A stretch of DNA of 64,000 nucleotides from Leptospira sp. (GCA_016742255.1 JACVCB010000001.1:186001-250000), one strand, 5' to 3'. Shown: positions 10,193 to 20,961, counted from the first letter of the stretch. A program made the numbers and translations. Notes: generated from the sequence alone by a model not told the origin.

Positions 10193-11188
10193 ATGAAAAA
10201 CCGCTTTTTTCGCTTCTTCCCAATAATTTTATTATTCGGGTTTATCCTATTTGGTTTGTCTCGGCAAACCCACCTTTTGGCTGAACCTATACCCTCTAAA
10301 CTATCTTCTACCAATTATCCAATCATTCGTCAGTTTGGTGATTCGATAACCTTTGGTTACGGATTTGTTCAGTGTTATGGGATTCCAGGTATCTGTATGA
10401 ACTACGGTAATAATGGTCAAAACTCATGTTCTCCCTGTGCTGTACAACTTTGGGGAGGTGGATACCGCAATTGGATGACAGTGATTGCCTTACAACCTGC
10501 AAATCAGTTTGTTTTTGGAACAGTTGGTTATCAATGTGGTGGATCAAATGCAAGTCAATGGAGTACGAATTCCATGTCACATGATGGTTATCCAGGGTTT
10601 CGAACAGATCAACTAGCACCAATTGCCTCCTTACCGAGTATAGCTGACATCACTTTAGTACATGCAGGAACAAACGATTTTATTCAAGGTATGACTGTTG
10701 ACAGGGCAAAAGTTGGCTTGATAAACATTATGCAAAACCTAATAACACAAAATCCCTCTACAACGATTTACGTGGCACAAATCATACGTTACATGAAACC
10801 GGCTTCCACATGCACTTCTTGTAAAGATTATTCCGTTTTGAATCCAATCGTTGAACAATATAACCAATGGATTTCGAACCAATTGACAAAAACAATAATT
10901 GGTTTACCAAATCAAATTGTGATTGTTGATATGTATGATGCACTTACGTCTTCATCAGATTATTCATTTGATGGTGTCCATCCAAGTTCCGCTGGTTATC
11001 AAAAAATGGCTTGTTCTTGGGTTCGTGCCATTAAGAAAATGCCTTCTATGCCAGGTAGCCCTTGTTCCGATCTTACCTTGGGAGAAACGAAAAGTTTATC
11101 CACTCCATTAAATTCAGATGTGGAAAAGTCATTTCCTCAACCAGAAGAAATCCAACAAATCATGCAAGGAAAGTACAAAGGATTGTAA
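10193..11188 (+). CDS. Secreted SGNH/GDSL-family hydrolase
   Basis: A 331-residue exported hydrolase. The ATG at 10193 is preceded by GGAG and opens a signal peptide (KNRFFRFFPIILLFGFILFG); an upstream in-frame ATG at 10169 is less likely. The SGNH blocks are present: block I FGDSITFGYGF with the nucleophile serine, block III HAGTNDF and block V DGVHPSSAGY with the Asp-His pair. The mature part has about ten cysteines, several in pairs (CSPC, CTSC), suggesting disulfides in an extracytoplasmic enzyme. Esterase, lipase or glycan deacetylase activity is possible. It stands alone after an AT-rich gap. Confidence 0.82.
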   Translation: MKNRFFRFFPIILLFGFILFGLSRQTHLLAEPIPSKLSSTNYPIIRQFGDSITFGYGFVQCYGIPGICMNYGNNGQNSCSPCAVQLWGGGYRNWMTVIALQPANQFVFGTVGYQCGGSNASQWSTNSMSHDGYPGFRTDQLAPIASLPSIADITLVHAGTNDFIQGMTVDRAKVGLINIMQNLITQNPSTTIYVAQIIRYMKPASTCTSCKDYSVLNPIVEQYNQWISNQLTKTIIGLPNQIVIVDMYDALTSSSDYSFDGVHPSSAGYQKMACSWVRAIKKMPSMPGSPCSDLTLGETKSLSTPLNSDVEKSFPQPEEIQQIMQGKYKGL

Positions 11189-11223
11189 TATAATCGATTT
11201 CCATCGATATGATTTTTATACAA

Positions 11224-11257
11224 AAAAAGCCTAAGCAGAATCCCACTTAGGCTTTTT
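11224..11257. terminator. Bidirectional terminator between SGNH hydrolase and groEL
   Basis: A perfect 12-base stem AAAAAGCCTAAG / CTTAGGCTTTTT with a 10-base loop. A-runs and T-runs flank it on both sides, so it can end transcripts from the plus-strand hydrolase and the minus-strand groES-groEL operon. Confidence 0.85.
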
Positions 11258-11296
11258 AAATGAACAGATTGTTCAGAAGAGAATAGGGAAAATGAT

Positions 11297-12958
<1,662 letters not shown>

Positions 12959-12964
12959 TTAGAT

Positions 12965-13255
12965 TTAGTTTGTCACAACACCGAGGATGTCGCTTTCACG
13001 GATAATGAGTAATTCCTTTCCGCCTTGTTTGATTTCTGTTCCGGAATACTTTCCGTAAAGAACTGTGTCTCCTACCTTTACTTCTAAAGGAACGAGTTTA
13101 CCGTCTTCATAACGGCCTTGTCCCACAGCGATGACTTTGCCTTCTTGTGGTTTTTCTTTGGCAGTGTCTGGTACGATGATGGATCCGATTTTTTCTTCCG
13201 ACTCATTCTTTGGCTCTACGACTACTCGGTCGCCTAAAGGTTTGATTGATGCCAT
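12965..13255 (-). CDS. groS: 10 kDa co-chaperonin GroES
   Basis: A 96-residue co-chaperonin that caps GroEL. It starts [20 protein letters not shown]; the mobile loop ([20 protein letters not shown]) and [20 protein letters not shown] are typical. An AAGGAG Shine-Dalgarno precedes the ATG. It is first in the groES-groEL operon, with a CIRCE operator about 40 bases upstream. Confidence 0.97.
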   Translation of the reverse strand: MASIKPLGDRVVVEPKNESEEKIGSIIVPDTAKEKPQEGKVIAVGQGRYEDGKLVPLEVKVGDTVLYGKYSGTEIKQGGKELLIIRESDILGVVTN

Positions 13256-13295
13256 GAGTGACTCCTTGTATGCAATCTACTTATTAATACTAAGT

Positions 13296-13322
13296 TTAGC
13301 ACCTTTTAAAAAAGAGTGCTAA
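13296..13322 (-). promoter_or_regulatory. CIRCE operator (HrcA site) upstream of groES
   Basis: Read on the coding strand: TTAGCACTC, nine bases, AGGTGCTAA. The left arm is a perfect match to the CIRCE consensus TTAGCACTC-N9-GAGTGCTAA and the right arm differs at two positions. Position and spacing fit repression of groES-groEL by HrcA; hrcA itself is not in the window. Confidence 0.88.
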
Positions 13323-13359
13323 ACTCCAGTACCATAGAATGTTTAGAGGAGAAAGAGGT

Positions 13360-13386
13360 CAAGCACTTTCAAGTGAAGAGTGCTAA
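13360..13386 (-). promoter_or_regulatory. Second, degenerate CIRCE-like site
   Basis: On the coding strand: a perfect TTAGCACTC arm, nine bases, then AAGTGCTTG, which keeps 6 of 9 consensus bases. It sits 37 bases upstream of the first CIRCE and 7 bases beyond the stop of the HerA-like gene. It may add a second HrcA contact. Confidence 0.6.
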
Positions 13387-13393
13387 AAAAGGA

Positions 13394-14977
13394 TTAGAAC
13401 CCAAATAACCCTGTTTTTTTCCGTTTGGATCCCCGTTTAGGAGTGACCCCGAGCATTCCGAGTAGTCCCCTTGTGACTTCTTTTGCGACCGTCCTTCCGA
13501 CTTCTCTGGCGAGAGGGTTTTTAGAAAGGGTTTCCACAAAACTTGGGTCTTCCTTTTCCTGGGCACGTTTGGATTTTGGTTTTTTTGCTCCAGTTTCTTC
13601 TTCCGCCGTTTCTGTTTCAGAAGCAATGGTTTCCATTTTTTTCGTGAGGATCTCGTGGGCACTTTCGCGGTCGAGAGAGGTTACGTATTTTTTGACTAAA
13701 TCGGATTCCCCAATCAATTTTTCGAGTTCCTTTGGGGTTAAAGTCCCCATCCGAGATTTGGGAGGAGAAAGAAGCGTATGGACAAGGGGAGTGGGCGATC
13801 CTTTTTTACTAAGAGCTGTGATAAAAGCTTCACCAATTCCAAGTTCTGTGATCACTTCTTTGGTATCATAAAAGTCTGTTTCGGGATAATTTTCTGCGGC
13901 AGTTTTGATCGCCTTGCGGTCATTTGCTGTGAATGCACGGAGAGCATGTTGTACTTTAAGGCCAAGTTGCCCTAAAATTTCTTTTGGCAAATCGGTTGGT
14001 GATTGTGTACAAAAGATAATCCCAACTCCTTTGGAACGGATGAGGCGTACCATGGTTTCGAGTTGTTTTAGTAGATCACTCGAAGCTTCATCAAAAACTA
14101 AATGTGCCTCATCAATAAATAAAACTAGTTTCGGTTTCTCTAAATCTCCTTCTTCTGGAAAGTTTGCATAAATTTCAGTGAGTAGGGATAACATAAACGT
14201 CGAAAAAAGTCGGGGTTTTGTTTGGATGTCTGTTAGGCGGACAATCGAAATTTTTCCTTTTTTTGATTCTGTTTTTAATAGGTCTTCCACATCGAAAGAC
14301 GGTTCACCAAAAAAATCATCTCCACCTTGGCTTTCCAAATCCATTAACTTGCGTAAAATGATGGAAACACTTTGGGAAGAAACAGTTCCATATTCTTTTT
14401 CTAATTCTTCTTTCCCTTCGTCGTTTATGTATTGTAGGGCTTTTTTAAAATCTTTGAGGTCAAGGATTGGTAATCCCAAATCGTCACAGTATTTAAACAC
14501 TAACGAGACAACACTACTTTGTGTTTCGTTGAGTTCTAAAATCCGAGAGAGTAAAATGGGACCAAATTCAGCAACAGTTGCTCTTAGTCTCACTCCTGGT
14601 TCTTTGGAGATGGATAAAAATTCCACAGGGTAAGCACTCGGTTTCCAATCCACACCTAAGAGTTTTGTACGTTCTTTGACTTTATCGTTTTCTTCTCCTT
14701 CAGCTCCGAGACCAGAAAGGTCACCTTTGATGTCCATAAGCACCACTGGCACACCCACATCCGAAAGTGATTCAGTCAGAATTTGTAAGGTTTTTGTTTT
14801 CCCAGTACCCGTTGCACCAGCGATCAGACCATGGCGGTTTAAAGTCGAAAGTGGGATTTGTACTTTGGCCAGAGGGAGGGTATCCCCATCATATTTCCCA
14901 CAACCAAGGAACAAGGATCCATCACTTGGGTATCCTTCCTCGATTTTTTTTGTAAATGCATCAGATTGTTTGGCCAT
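13394..14977 (-). CDS. HerA-like P-loop ATPase (DUF853 family)
   Basis: A 527-residue ATPase of the HerA/YjgR group. Walker A is GATGTGKTKTLQ near residue 55 and Walker B is KLVLFIDEAHLVFDEASSD; FCTQSPTDLPKEILGQLGLK is typical of the family. The C-terminal 100 residues are lysine- and glutamate-rich and probably unstructured. HerA enzymes pump or translocate DNA, but the role of this bacterial branch is not settled. It lies upstream of groES on the same strand and is divergent from the hybrid kinase. Confidence 0.82.
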   Translation of the reverse strand: MAKQSDAFTKKIEEGYPSDGSLFLGCGKYDGDTLPLAKVQIPLSTLNRHGLIAGATGTGKTKTLQILTESLSDVGVPVVLMDIKGDLSGLGAEGEENDKVKERTKLLGVDWKPSAYPVEFLSISKEPGVRLRATVAEFGPILLSRILELNETQSSVVSLVFKYCDDLGLPILDLKDFKKALQYINDEGKEELEKEYGTVSSQSVSIILRKLMDLESQGGDDFFGEPSFDVEDLLKTESKKGKISIVRLTDIQTKPRLFSTFMLSLLTEIYANFPEEGDLEKPKLVLFIDEAHLVFDEASSDLLKQLETMVRLIRSKGVGIIFCTQSPTDLPKEILGQLGLKVQHALRAFTANDRKAIKTAAENYPETDFYDTKEVITELGIGEAFITALSKKGSPTPLVHTLLSPPKSRMGTLTPKELEKLIGESDLVKKYVTSLDRESAHEILTKKMETIASETETAEEETGAKKPKSKRAQEKEDPSFVETLSKNPLAREVGRTVAKEVTRGLLGMLGVTPKRGSKRKKTGLFGF

Positions 14978-15140
14978 TCGTTCCCTCGAAAATCCACTAG
15001 TTCGACTGATTTCCTACCGAAGTCAATGTTTTCTACTACGGGAAAATGGGATCGATGTCCGTGGGGAATCTGCTTCTTTGCCACAAATTTCTCGTAGTAA
15101 TCCTAATATGATTTGAGTTTTTCCAAAATCTTTTTACTCT

Positions 15141-17552
15141 TTGGATGTGGAACGGATTCTCACAACCAAACGATTTGATCTACTTTTCGTAGTTTTTCTA
15201 TTCATCCCCTTCGTACAATGTAATCGCGGGATTCCTTCATTAGCCACTGCCAAAACCATCCAAAATGGAGTTTTGGATCTCACCATGGAAGATCTCAATA
15301 CCTTAGATCCCTTTCCTTTGGCTGGTGAATGGCATGCCTTTCCTGGTGAAATGCCAGAAACAGAAGCCGAGTTTAAAGCACTCGACCAAAAAACTCCAAA
15401 AACTTTAGCGGTACCAGGCTATTGGGTGAACCAAAACCTTCCCGCTCATGGAGTTGTCACATACCGACTCAGATTACAAGTAAAAGAGCCAATGAACCTA
15501 ATGGTATACTTACGAGAAGCTTCGTCTGCGTACAAAATGTACTATCACAACCAGGAACGTGGCCTTGTTTTGTTAGGTTCTGCCGGTAAAGTTGCAAAAA
15601 CGAAAGAGGAATCGATAGGTTATTATTTGGAAACTGGTAGATCCTTTCGAGCCACACCTTCTACTGTATTGTATTTACAAATCTCGAATTATTTGTATTC
15701 CCGTGGTGGTCCTTATTATTCTCCCATCCTTGGAGAAGTGGGTAAAACAATCTTATACCTTCGGTTCAAAGAAAGGAAAAAATCTTTTTTCTTCGGCGCC
15801 TTTTTGATTCTATTTGTAAGTCATTTGTTTTTATACATCCATCGAAGTAAAAATAAGTCCACACTTTGGTTTTCTCTACTTTGTTTCTCTTGGATGATTC
15901 GAATCCTTCTGTTTGAGCGTGTATCCAGGGATTGGTTTGTTGGAAGTGACTTTTTGGAAATGTTACAAATTCGCCTGGAATATTTGGCATTTTGTGGAAT
16001 CCAAATGTTTAGCTTACTTTTCTTTTACGAAATCCAACTTCATTTTGTTCCTAATACATTCAAACGTTATTTGCTCATTCCAATCGTTGTTCAAATCTCA
16101 ATCATCTTAACAACACCGTACGCAGTGTACACAAAACTTCTTGTGTTTAGTCAAGTTTATATGACGATTATCTTGATTTTTGCCTTGGTTGCTGCTATTC
16201 GTTCCACCTTCCACAGAGAATCACGTTACATCGGTGCATACATCACGTTTGGTACTTTGGTGATTCTTTTTGCAACCATATATGATTCAGTCGTGTTTTT
16301 CAAACGATGGGATCTACCACTTGTCACAGATCTTGGATTTGCTATTTTTTGTGTGTGCCTTGCCATTGTGATATCCAAACAAAACGCACATACTTGGGAG
16401 ACAGCAGAGTACCTGACTCTTAATTTACGCAAAGAAGTGGAATGGAAAACTCTCGAACTCAAAAAAGAAAAAGACAAGGCAGAAAAAACGGGTGAATTAA
16501 AGGATAAATTTATCTCCATTGTTTCTCACGACATTCGCTCTCCTCTATTTGGAATTTCTTCCGTTGTCAATTTACTCACCGAATCACCACCTTCTCTTTC
16601 TCCCGAAAGAGCAAAACAGGTACTAGGTGAAGCATCCACTGGTCTTAAAAATATTTTGAGTATGGTGGAAGAACTCATCAAATACTCAAGGTTCCAAAAT
16701 GCAGCTGTTTTCCCAGATTACCAACTGTTTGACTTCCGCCAAATCACAGACCAACTCATCGATCGTGTCCAAGAAATGGCAAAACCCAAAAACATCACTG
16801 TCATCACCCATATGGATGATTCCTCCATCGGGATAGGAGATCCGAACCTCATCGAACATTTAATTTGGAACCTTCTCACCAATGCAGTCAAATTCACAAA
16901 AGAATCAGGAACTGTAGAAGTTTCCCTTACCGAATCCAATAAACATTGGAGTTTAAAAGTCACAGACACTGGGATCGGAATGCCAAAGTATTGGACCGAA
17001 CATGTGTTAGAAGAAGGTTTCCTTTTTGTTCGCAAAGGGACTGCCGATGAAATGGGAGCAGGGGTTGGTCTTGCATTTTGTCGGGAGGTGGCTGATCGCC
17101 ATGGTGCTCATTTGGTGGTCCAATCAGAAGAAGAGAAAGGAACTTCAGTCGAACTTCTACTTCCTAATTTTGAAAAAATTGTCCTTATCTTGGATGACAA
17201 TCCAGGTTATAGAAAACAAATCAGAAAGGTTTTAAAAGACCTGCCATGTATCATTTGGGAAGAAGAATACCCTGATCATGCTTTGTATTCGGTCTCACGA
17301 CTCAAACCCGACCTTATCATCGTGGATTTTTCGATGCCTGAAAAAACAGGGATCGATTTTTTAAGGGATTTGTATTCGAATCCAGAGATGGAAGAAATTA
17401 GATCCTTACTTGTGTCAAGTTCCCATACAGATCCAAATACAGGTACTAAATTAGAAGCAGAAGTAATTGCACTAGGAGGAGATGCTTTTTTAACCAAAAC
17501 ATCTCCTGATGCAAAAATGGTCGAACTTGTCAAACGACTGCTCGACCTTTGA
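15141..17552 (+). CDS. 7TM hybrid sensor histidine kinase with C-terminal receiver
   Basis: An 803-residue membrane sensor. A hydrophobic leader ending in a possible lipobox (IPFVQC) is followed by an extracytoplasmic domain (to about 210) with a jelly-roll-like 7TMR-DISM pattern, then about seven membrane helices (215-410) and a coiled-coil linker. The HisKA box (FISIVSHDIRSPL) carries H463, followed by N-, G1- and G2-type ATP-binding boxes (NLLTNAVKFT, DTGIGMP, GVGLAFCREVADRHG). The final 125 residues are a receiver with D729 (LIIVDFSMPEKTG). The start is TTG; no better ATG is nearby. It converges on the NarL-type regulator with 3 bases between stops. Confidence 0.88.
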   Translation: MDVERILTTKRFDLLFVVFLFIPFVQCNRGIPSLATAKTIQNGVLDLTMEDLNTLDPFPLAGEWHAFPGEMPETEAEFKALDQKTPKTLAVPGYWVNQNLPAHGVVTYRLRLQVKEPMNLMVYLREASSAYKMYYHNQERGLVLLGSAGKVAKTKEESIGYYLETGRSFRATPSTVLYLQISNYLYSRGGPYYSPILGEVGKTILYLRFKERKKSFFFGAFLILFVSHLFLYIHRSKNKSTLWFSLLCFSWMIRILLFERVSRDWFVGSDFLEMLQIRLEYLAFCGIQMFSLLFFYEIQLHFVPNTFKRYLLIPIVVQISIILTTPYAVYTKLLVFSQVYMTIILIFALVAAIRSTFHRESRYIGAYITFGTLVILFATIYDSVVFFKRWDLPLVTDLGFAIFCVCLAIVISKQNAHTWETAEYLTLNLRKEVEWKTLELKKEKDKAEKTGELKDKFISIVSHDIRSPLFGISSVVNLLTESPPSLSPERAKQVLGEASTGLKNILSMVEELIKYSRFQNAAVFPDYQLFDFRQITDQLIDRVQEMAKPKNITVITHMDDSSIGIGDPNLIEHLIWNLLTNAVKFTKESGTVEVSLTESNKHWSLKVTDTGIGMPKYWTEHVLEEGFLFVRKGTADEMGAGVGLAFCREVADRHGAHLVVQSEEEKGTSVELLLPNFEKIVLILDDNPGYRKQIRKVLKDLPCIIWEEEYPDHALYSVSRLKPDLIIVDFSMPEKTGIDFLRDLYSNPEMEEIRSLLVSSSHTDPNTGTKLEAEVIALGGDAFLTKTSPDAKMVELVKRLLDL

Positions 17553-17555
17553 GGT

Positions 17556-18176
17556 TTAGATTAACATTTGTTCTTTGGCACGACCAATGAGTTCGGCAAC
17601 GGTTTTTGCGTTAAAACGATCTTTGAGGCGTCCTACATGGTATTCCACGGTTCGTTTGGAAAGGCCAATTTCCGTTCCAATTTCTTGGTAGGTTTTTCCA
17701 TGCCCAAGAAGAGTTAGGATTTGTTTTTCTTTTTTATTGGCCACCTTTCCATCTTGTGGTTTGCGATTGAAACTAAGTTTAAGGTTTTTGGAATAAACCG
17801 TTTTCCCAGATGCAATTTCATTTAGGTTTTTGGTAAGACTACTCAAATCATCACTTTTTAAAAGGTATCCATCGACCCCAGCTTCAATCGCCGAGTGGAC
17901 AATGGGTTGTTCATCGAGCATGGTGAGAGTGACCACTTTTAATTGTGGTAAATCTTTTTTCCAATCCTTCACCATATTGAGAACATTTTCCCCTGGGATA
18001 CGAAGGTCGAGTAAGACAAAATCCGGTTTTGTTTCCGAAAGTAGGCCCGCAATTTGCGACGAATGTTCCGCTTCGCCAACCACTTCAAAATCATTCGAAG
18101 CATTCACGACATGTTTAACGCCGACCCGGGTCACAGCATGGTCTTCAACGAGTAATAGCTTCTTTTTAGGTGTCAT
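17556..18176 (-). CDS. NarL/FixJ-family response regulator
   Basis: A 206-residue two-domain regulator. The receiver has the acidic pair E11-D12, phospho-acceptor D57 (FVLLDLRIPG), the conserved threonine (VVTLTMLDE) and lysine (LLKSDD). A linker leads to a LuxR-type helix-turn-helix (YQEIGTEIGLSKRTVEYHV) that should bind DNA. It is convergent with the hybrid kinase, ending 3 bases from it, so partnership is plausible though not shown. An isolated regulator with its own promoter (18177-18366 holds both divergent starts). Confidence 0.9.
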   Translation of the reverse strand: MTPKKKLLLVEDHAVTRVGVKHVVNASNDFEVVGEAEHSSQIAGLLSETKPDFVLLDLRIPGENVLNMVKDWKKDLPQLKVVTLTMLDEQPIVHSAIEAGVDGYLLKSDDLSSLTKNLNEIASGKTVYSKNLKLSFNRKPQDGKVANKKEKQILTLLGHGKTYQEIGTEIGLSKRTVEYHVGRLKDRFNAKTVAELIGRAKEQMLI

Positions 18177-18366
18177 AAATTTCCCTTTATCTGGATCTAG
18201 GATTCTGTTTTCTTCCTAGCGTTTCCCCCTAGTAGACGAGGAGAACTGGAAATATTAGTACTATTCCGTTTCATTTGTCCAGAAAAAATCATGGGTCTTT
18301 CTACTTAATTTTCTCTTGCAAAAACAGGAAGTTTCCCCCATGTTCAGAAAGATCCTAGGAGAATGA

Positions 18367-18837
18367 ATGAATACTAAAGTAGAGAGTCTCAAAAAAATAT
18401 ATCTCTTCCAAAAGTTAAACCAAGATGAACTATTACATATCGCTGAAAAGATTCGGGAAGTCCACCTACCTCCTAGAAATGTGTTGTACGACATGGGCGA
18501 AGATGCTGAATCTATGTACATTGTGAAGTATGGAACTTTACAAATCTCAACTTCTACAAGCCATGGGGACGATGTGAACCTCATCACTCTCGGAGAAGGG
18601 GACCACTTTGGAGAATTACCATTTTTTGATGATGAAAAACGGTCTGCCAAAGTCGAAGCCAAAGAAAATTCCGAACTCTACGAACTTCGTTACGCTGATT
18701 TACATGATATGTTTTCCAAAAATAAGGAAATGGAACTTAAATTTTACAAAGAAGTGACCCATTACTACATCCGAAGGCTGCGAAAACTAACGCACGATTT
18801 GGCGTACGCAAGGGAACTGCGCAAACGATTTGCGTAA
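18367..18837 (+). CDS. Cyclic nucleotide-binding domain protein
   Basis: A 156-residue protein made of one cNMP-binding (Crp-type) domain: LFQKLNQDELLHIAEKIR, AESMYIVKYGTLQIS and the phosphate-binding cassette-like GEGDHFGELPFFDDEKRSAKV. A helical tail ends in basic residues. There is no helix-turn-helix, so it is not a Crp repressor/activator by itself and may act as a sensing subunit. AGGAGA lies just before the start. It is followed by two small hairpins that separate it from the flaA cluster. Confidence 0.88.
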   Translation: MNTKVESLKKIYLFQKLNQDELLHIAEKIREVHLPPRNVLYDMGEDAESMYIVKYGTLQISTSTSHGDDVNLITLGEGDHFGELPFFDDEKRSAKVEAKENSELYELRYADLHDMFSKNKEMELKFYKEVTHYYIRRLRKLTHDLAYARELRKRFA

Positions 18838-18841
18838 AACC

Positions 18842-18880
18842 TTGTCTTAGAGACAAAATGATACTAAATTAGTATTTTTT
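18842..18880 (+). terminator. Twin hairpins with T-run after the cNMP-binding gene
   Basis: Two adjacent inverted repeats: TTGTCT-TAG-AGACAA (18842-18856) and ATACTAA-A-TTAGTAT (18861-18875), the second running into a T-run. They look like a weak terminator closing the cNMP-binding gene, insulating it from the flaA transcript. Confidence 0.5.
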
Positions 18881-18934
18881 ATTGCGCACATTCGAAAAAA
18901 CCTTTTCCATTCCTCAGTTTCTTCCTATTACAGC

Positions 18935-18961
18935 TAAGGAATGGGTTTCGCAAACCGATAC
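18935..18961 (+). promoter_or_regulatory. Candidate sigma-28 (FliA) flagellar promoter
   Basis: TAAG, 15 bases, ACCGATAC. The consensus is TAAA-N15-GCCGATAA, so three of four -35 bases and six of eight -10 bases match with exact spacing. Transcription would begin near 18968, just ahead of a GGGAG ribosome-binding site (18976-18980) and the ATG at 18990. Confidence 0.6.
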
Positions 18962-18989
18962 TATTACCGTAGGCAGGGAGAAGGAATGC

Positions 18990-19229
18990 ATGGTGGACCC
19001 CGAAATCCTAACCGAGAAGATCGTAACACAAAATAAGACTTTCTTGGTGGATTTGAAGAAAAACCAGGCTGGATTTTACCTGAAAGTATCGGAATGGTCG
19101 AATAGCAAAAAATCCTCGATCTTTCTTCCGGCGGAAGGAATCGATCGAATGATCGAAATCTTGCATCAATTTAAAAGCCGGATAGCCGATAATGAGAATA
19201 CGAAAGACCCGGAGTTAGGAGCCTTTTAG
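18990..19229 (+). CDS. PUR-alpha-like nucleic-acid-binding protein (BpuR/DUF3276-like)
   Basis: A small protein of 79 residues from the ATG at 18990. A longer frame opens with a TTG at 18882, but that start has no Shine-Dalgarno and would place the candidate promoter inside the gene; 18990 has GGGAG nine bases upstream. The core (KTFLVDLKKNQAGFYLKVSE, then SSIFLPAEGIDRMIEIL) has the strand-strand-strand-helix pattern of a single PUR repeat, as in Borrelia BpuR and bacterial DUF3276 proteins, which bind DNA or RNA. It is first in a run with flaA2 and flaA1, and its stop overlaps the flaA2 Shine-Dalgarno. Confidence 0.65.
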   Translation: MVDPEILTEKIVTQNKTFLVDLKKNQAGFYLKVSEWSNSKKSSIFLPAEGIDRMIEILHQFKSRIADNENTKDPELGAF

Positions 19230-19240
19230 GAGTGAGTTTC

Positions 19241-19957
19241 ATGGGGAAATTAGGAATGACCAAACTGTTGTTAGGCCTCTTCCTTTCAATAGGAATGTTG
19301 TACGCACAGGCAGATACTGGCGGACAAAATACAGCTAACACTGCAAATGATGAGGATAGCCCTCTTAGAAAAATCGTTTTAGATGATTTCGAAGAGGCTG
19401 AGGATTGGAGAGTTAAAGCAACCACTCCACTCGGAGAAACAAGAACTTTGAAACTCGTTCAACGCGGGCTCATCAAAGATGTATTCGATGAAAAAACTGT
19501 TCCAGAAGATGGCGGTGACAAACTCGAAAAAAACCATATTTTAGGAGTCAAAACTCATTTTGCTGCTAAAGGGTTGGATCGTGTGGAACTTTACCCTCCG
19601 CATGAATACATCATCAAAGGAAAAGTAAGACAAATTTCTGTATGGGTTCTTGGAAGAAAATACAGACATACCTTATTTGCTAAATTCAGAGATTATAAAG
19701 ACGTAACACATAATATCCGTTTGGGTCGTTTGGATTTTTTTGGATGGAGAAAGTTGACAGCTACTGTTCCTGGTTTCATCCCACAAAGTTCTAGATTTGC
19801 TCTTTTGGATAAAAACCTTCATTTTGTTTCACTTTTTGTGACATCCGATGTTCACGAAGTAGCAGGAGACTTTTACTTTTATGTAGATGACTTGCAAGTG
19901 AGAACAGACAGATCCGAAGCAAAATACCCTGGATCTGAAATTAAGGACAATTGGTAA
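19241..19957 (+). CDS. flaA2: Periplasmic flagellar sheath protein FlaA2
   Basis: A 238-residue exported FlaA-family protein of the endoflagellar filament sheath. The ATG at 19241 follows AGGAG by eight bases; a GTG at 19232 lies within that ribosome-binding site and is unlikely. A signal peptide ([19 protein letters not shown]) precedes the mature chain. [20 protein letters not shown] and [11 protein letters not shown] are FlaA hallmarks shared with the next gene. Its size (about 27 kDa) and place upstream of flaA1 match the Leptospira pair, where FlaA proteins are needed for normal motility. Confidence 0.92.
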   Translation: MGKLGMTKLLLGLFLSIGMLYAQADTGGQNTANTANDEDSPLRKIVLDDFEEAEDWRVKATTPLGETRTLKLVQRGLIKDVFDEKTVPEDGGDKLEKNHILGVKTHFAAKGLDRVELYPPHEYIIKGKVRQISVWVLGRKYRHTLFAKFRDYKDVTHNIRLGRLDFFGWRKLTATVPGFIPQSSRFALLDKNLHFVSLFVTSDVHEVAGDFYFYVDDLQVRTDRSEAKYPGSEIKDNW

Positions 19958-19974
19958 GCGGGGAGACGGGAACA

Positions 19975-20961
19975 ATGAAACACAAAAATACCAAAATCCT
20001 AACTTTAATAGCGCTAAGCTCGGTTGCACTCATCGGTTTTGCACAAGCACAATACAAAGTATCCAATGGAGTGGCAACACCTGTTGGAAACGATATTGGA
20101 GCTTTAGAACTAAAAGCGATTACCATTGAATCTTGGGACAATCCAGTCGCTTCCGCACCATATGGTTGGGAAGTTTTCACCGATAAAGACGGTGTGAACA
20201 AAGATGGATCAGGAGACATGAAATACGATGAGAATAATAAGTATTCACCCGTACTCAATGACTCTGTGAAGTCCCCACTCGTAATGAGAGAAGTGAAATT
20301 AGTGCCAGGAAAACCAGGTGACGTAAAGAATGTAGATGCTGGGAATGCAAAGGTATTGGCAGTCAAATTCCAATTTACCTTTCCTGGAAACAACATCGTA
20401 ACAGTTCGTCCCCCTCGTGCACCTGAATACGAAATCACAAGAGCTCGTCCATATATTGACGCAGACAACAAAAAGAAATTGGAAAAGGTGTATGGAATTG
20501 AAGCACCTGGAAATGTAAAAGCAATTTCTGTTTGGGTTCTTGGCCGTGGAAATGAATATGACTTGGAAGGTTGGTTAGAGGATTATAATGGCAATAGCCA
20601 TATTTTCCCTTTCGGATCCCTTGACTTTGTCGGATGGAGACCACTCCATATCATTATCCCTCCAGGAATCCCTCAAGAAGCAAATGCTTTCCCTGCAACG
20701 AGAAACTTGATCTTCAAACAGTTCAAAATTCGTTCCAGACACAATACAGGACCTGAAACCGTGTATCTTTTCTTTGATGAACTTCGTGTCCTAGCAGATA
20801 CATTTGAAGTTCACTTTGATGGAGCAAACCTAGACTTTGATGAAGAGGATTGTAAAAACAAAGTGAAGTTGGAGCAAATGCTTCAAAAATCGGGAGCGAT
20901 CTCCACTGGCGCAAAAGTGCGTGATTGTGGGGGAAGTAACGGTTCTTCCCAAAACAAATAG
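19975..20961 (+). CDS. flaA1: Periplasmic flagellar sheath protein FlaA1
   Basis: A 328-residue FlaA paralogue, 17 bases after flaA2. The ATG at 19975 follows GGGAG; an in-frame ATG at 19951 overlapping flaA2 is less likely. The signal peptide ends ALIGFAQA. The core ([40 protein letters not shown]) parallels flaA2, so the two arose by duplication. An extra 70-80 residues account for the larger size, and the C-terminus has two cysteines. A strong terminator follows. Confidence 0.93.
   Translation: MKHKNTKILTLIALSSVALIGFAQAQYKVSNGVATPVGNDIGALELKAITIESWDNPVASAPYGWEVFTDKDGVNKDGSGDMKYDENNKYSPVLNDSVKSPLVMREVKLVPGKPGDVKNVDAGNAKVLAVKFQFTFPGNNIVTVRPPRAPEYEITRARPYIDADNKKKLEKVYGIEAPGNVKAISVWVLGRGNEYDLEGWLEDYNGNSHIFPFGSLDFVGWRPLHIIIPPGIPQEANAFPATRNLIFKQFKIRSRHNTGPETVYLFFDELRVLADTFEVHFDGANLDFDEEDCKNKVKLEQMLQKSGAISTGAKVRDCGGSNGSSQNK

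Noticed and set aside
18882..18989. N-terminal extension of the PUR-domain gene from TTG 18882
   Set aside because: No Shine-Dalgarno; a candidate promoter lies inside it; the ATG at 18990 has a better site.
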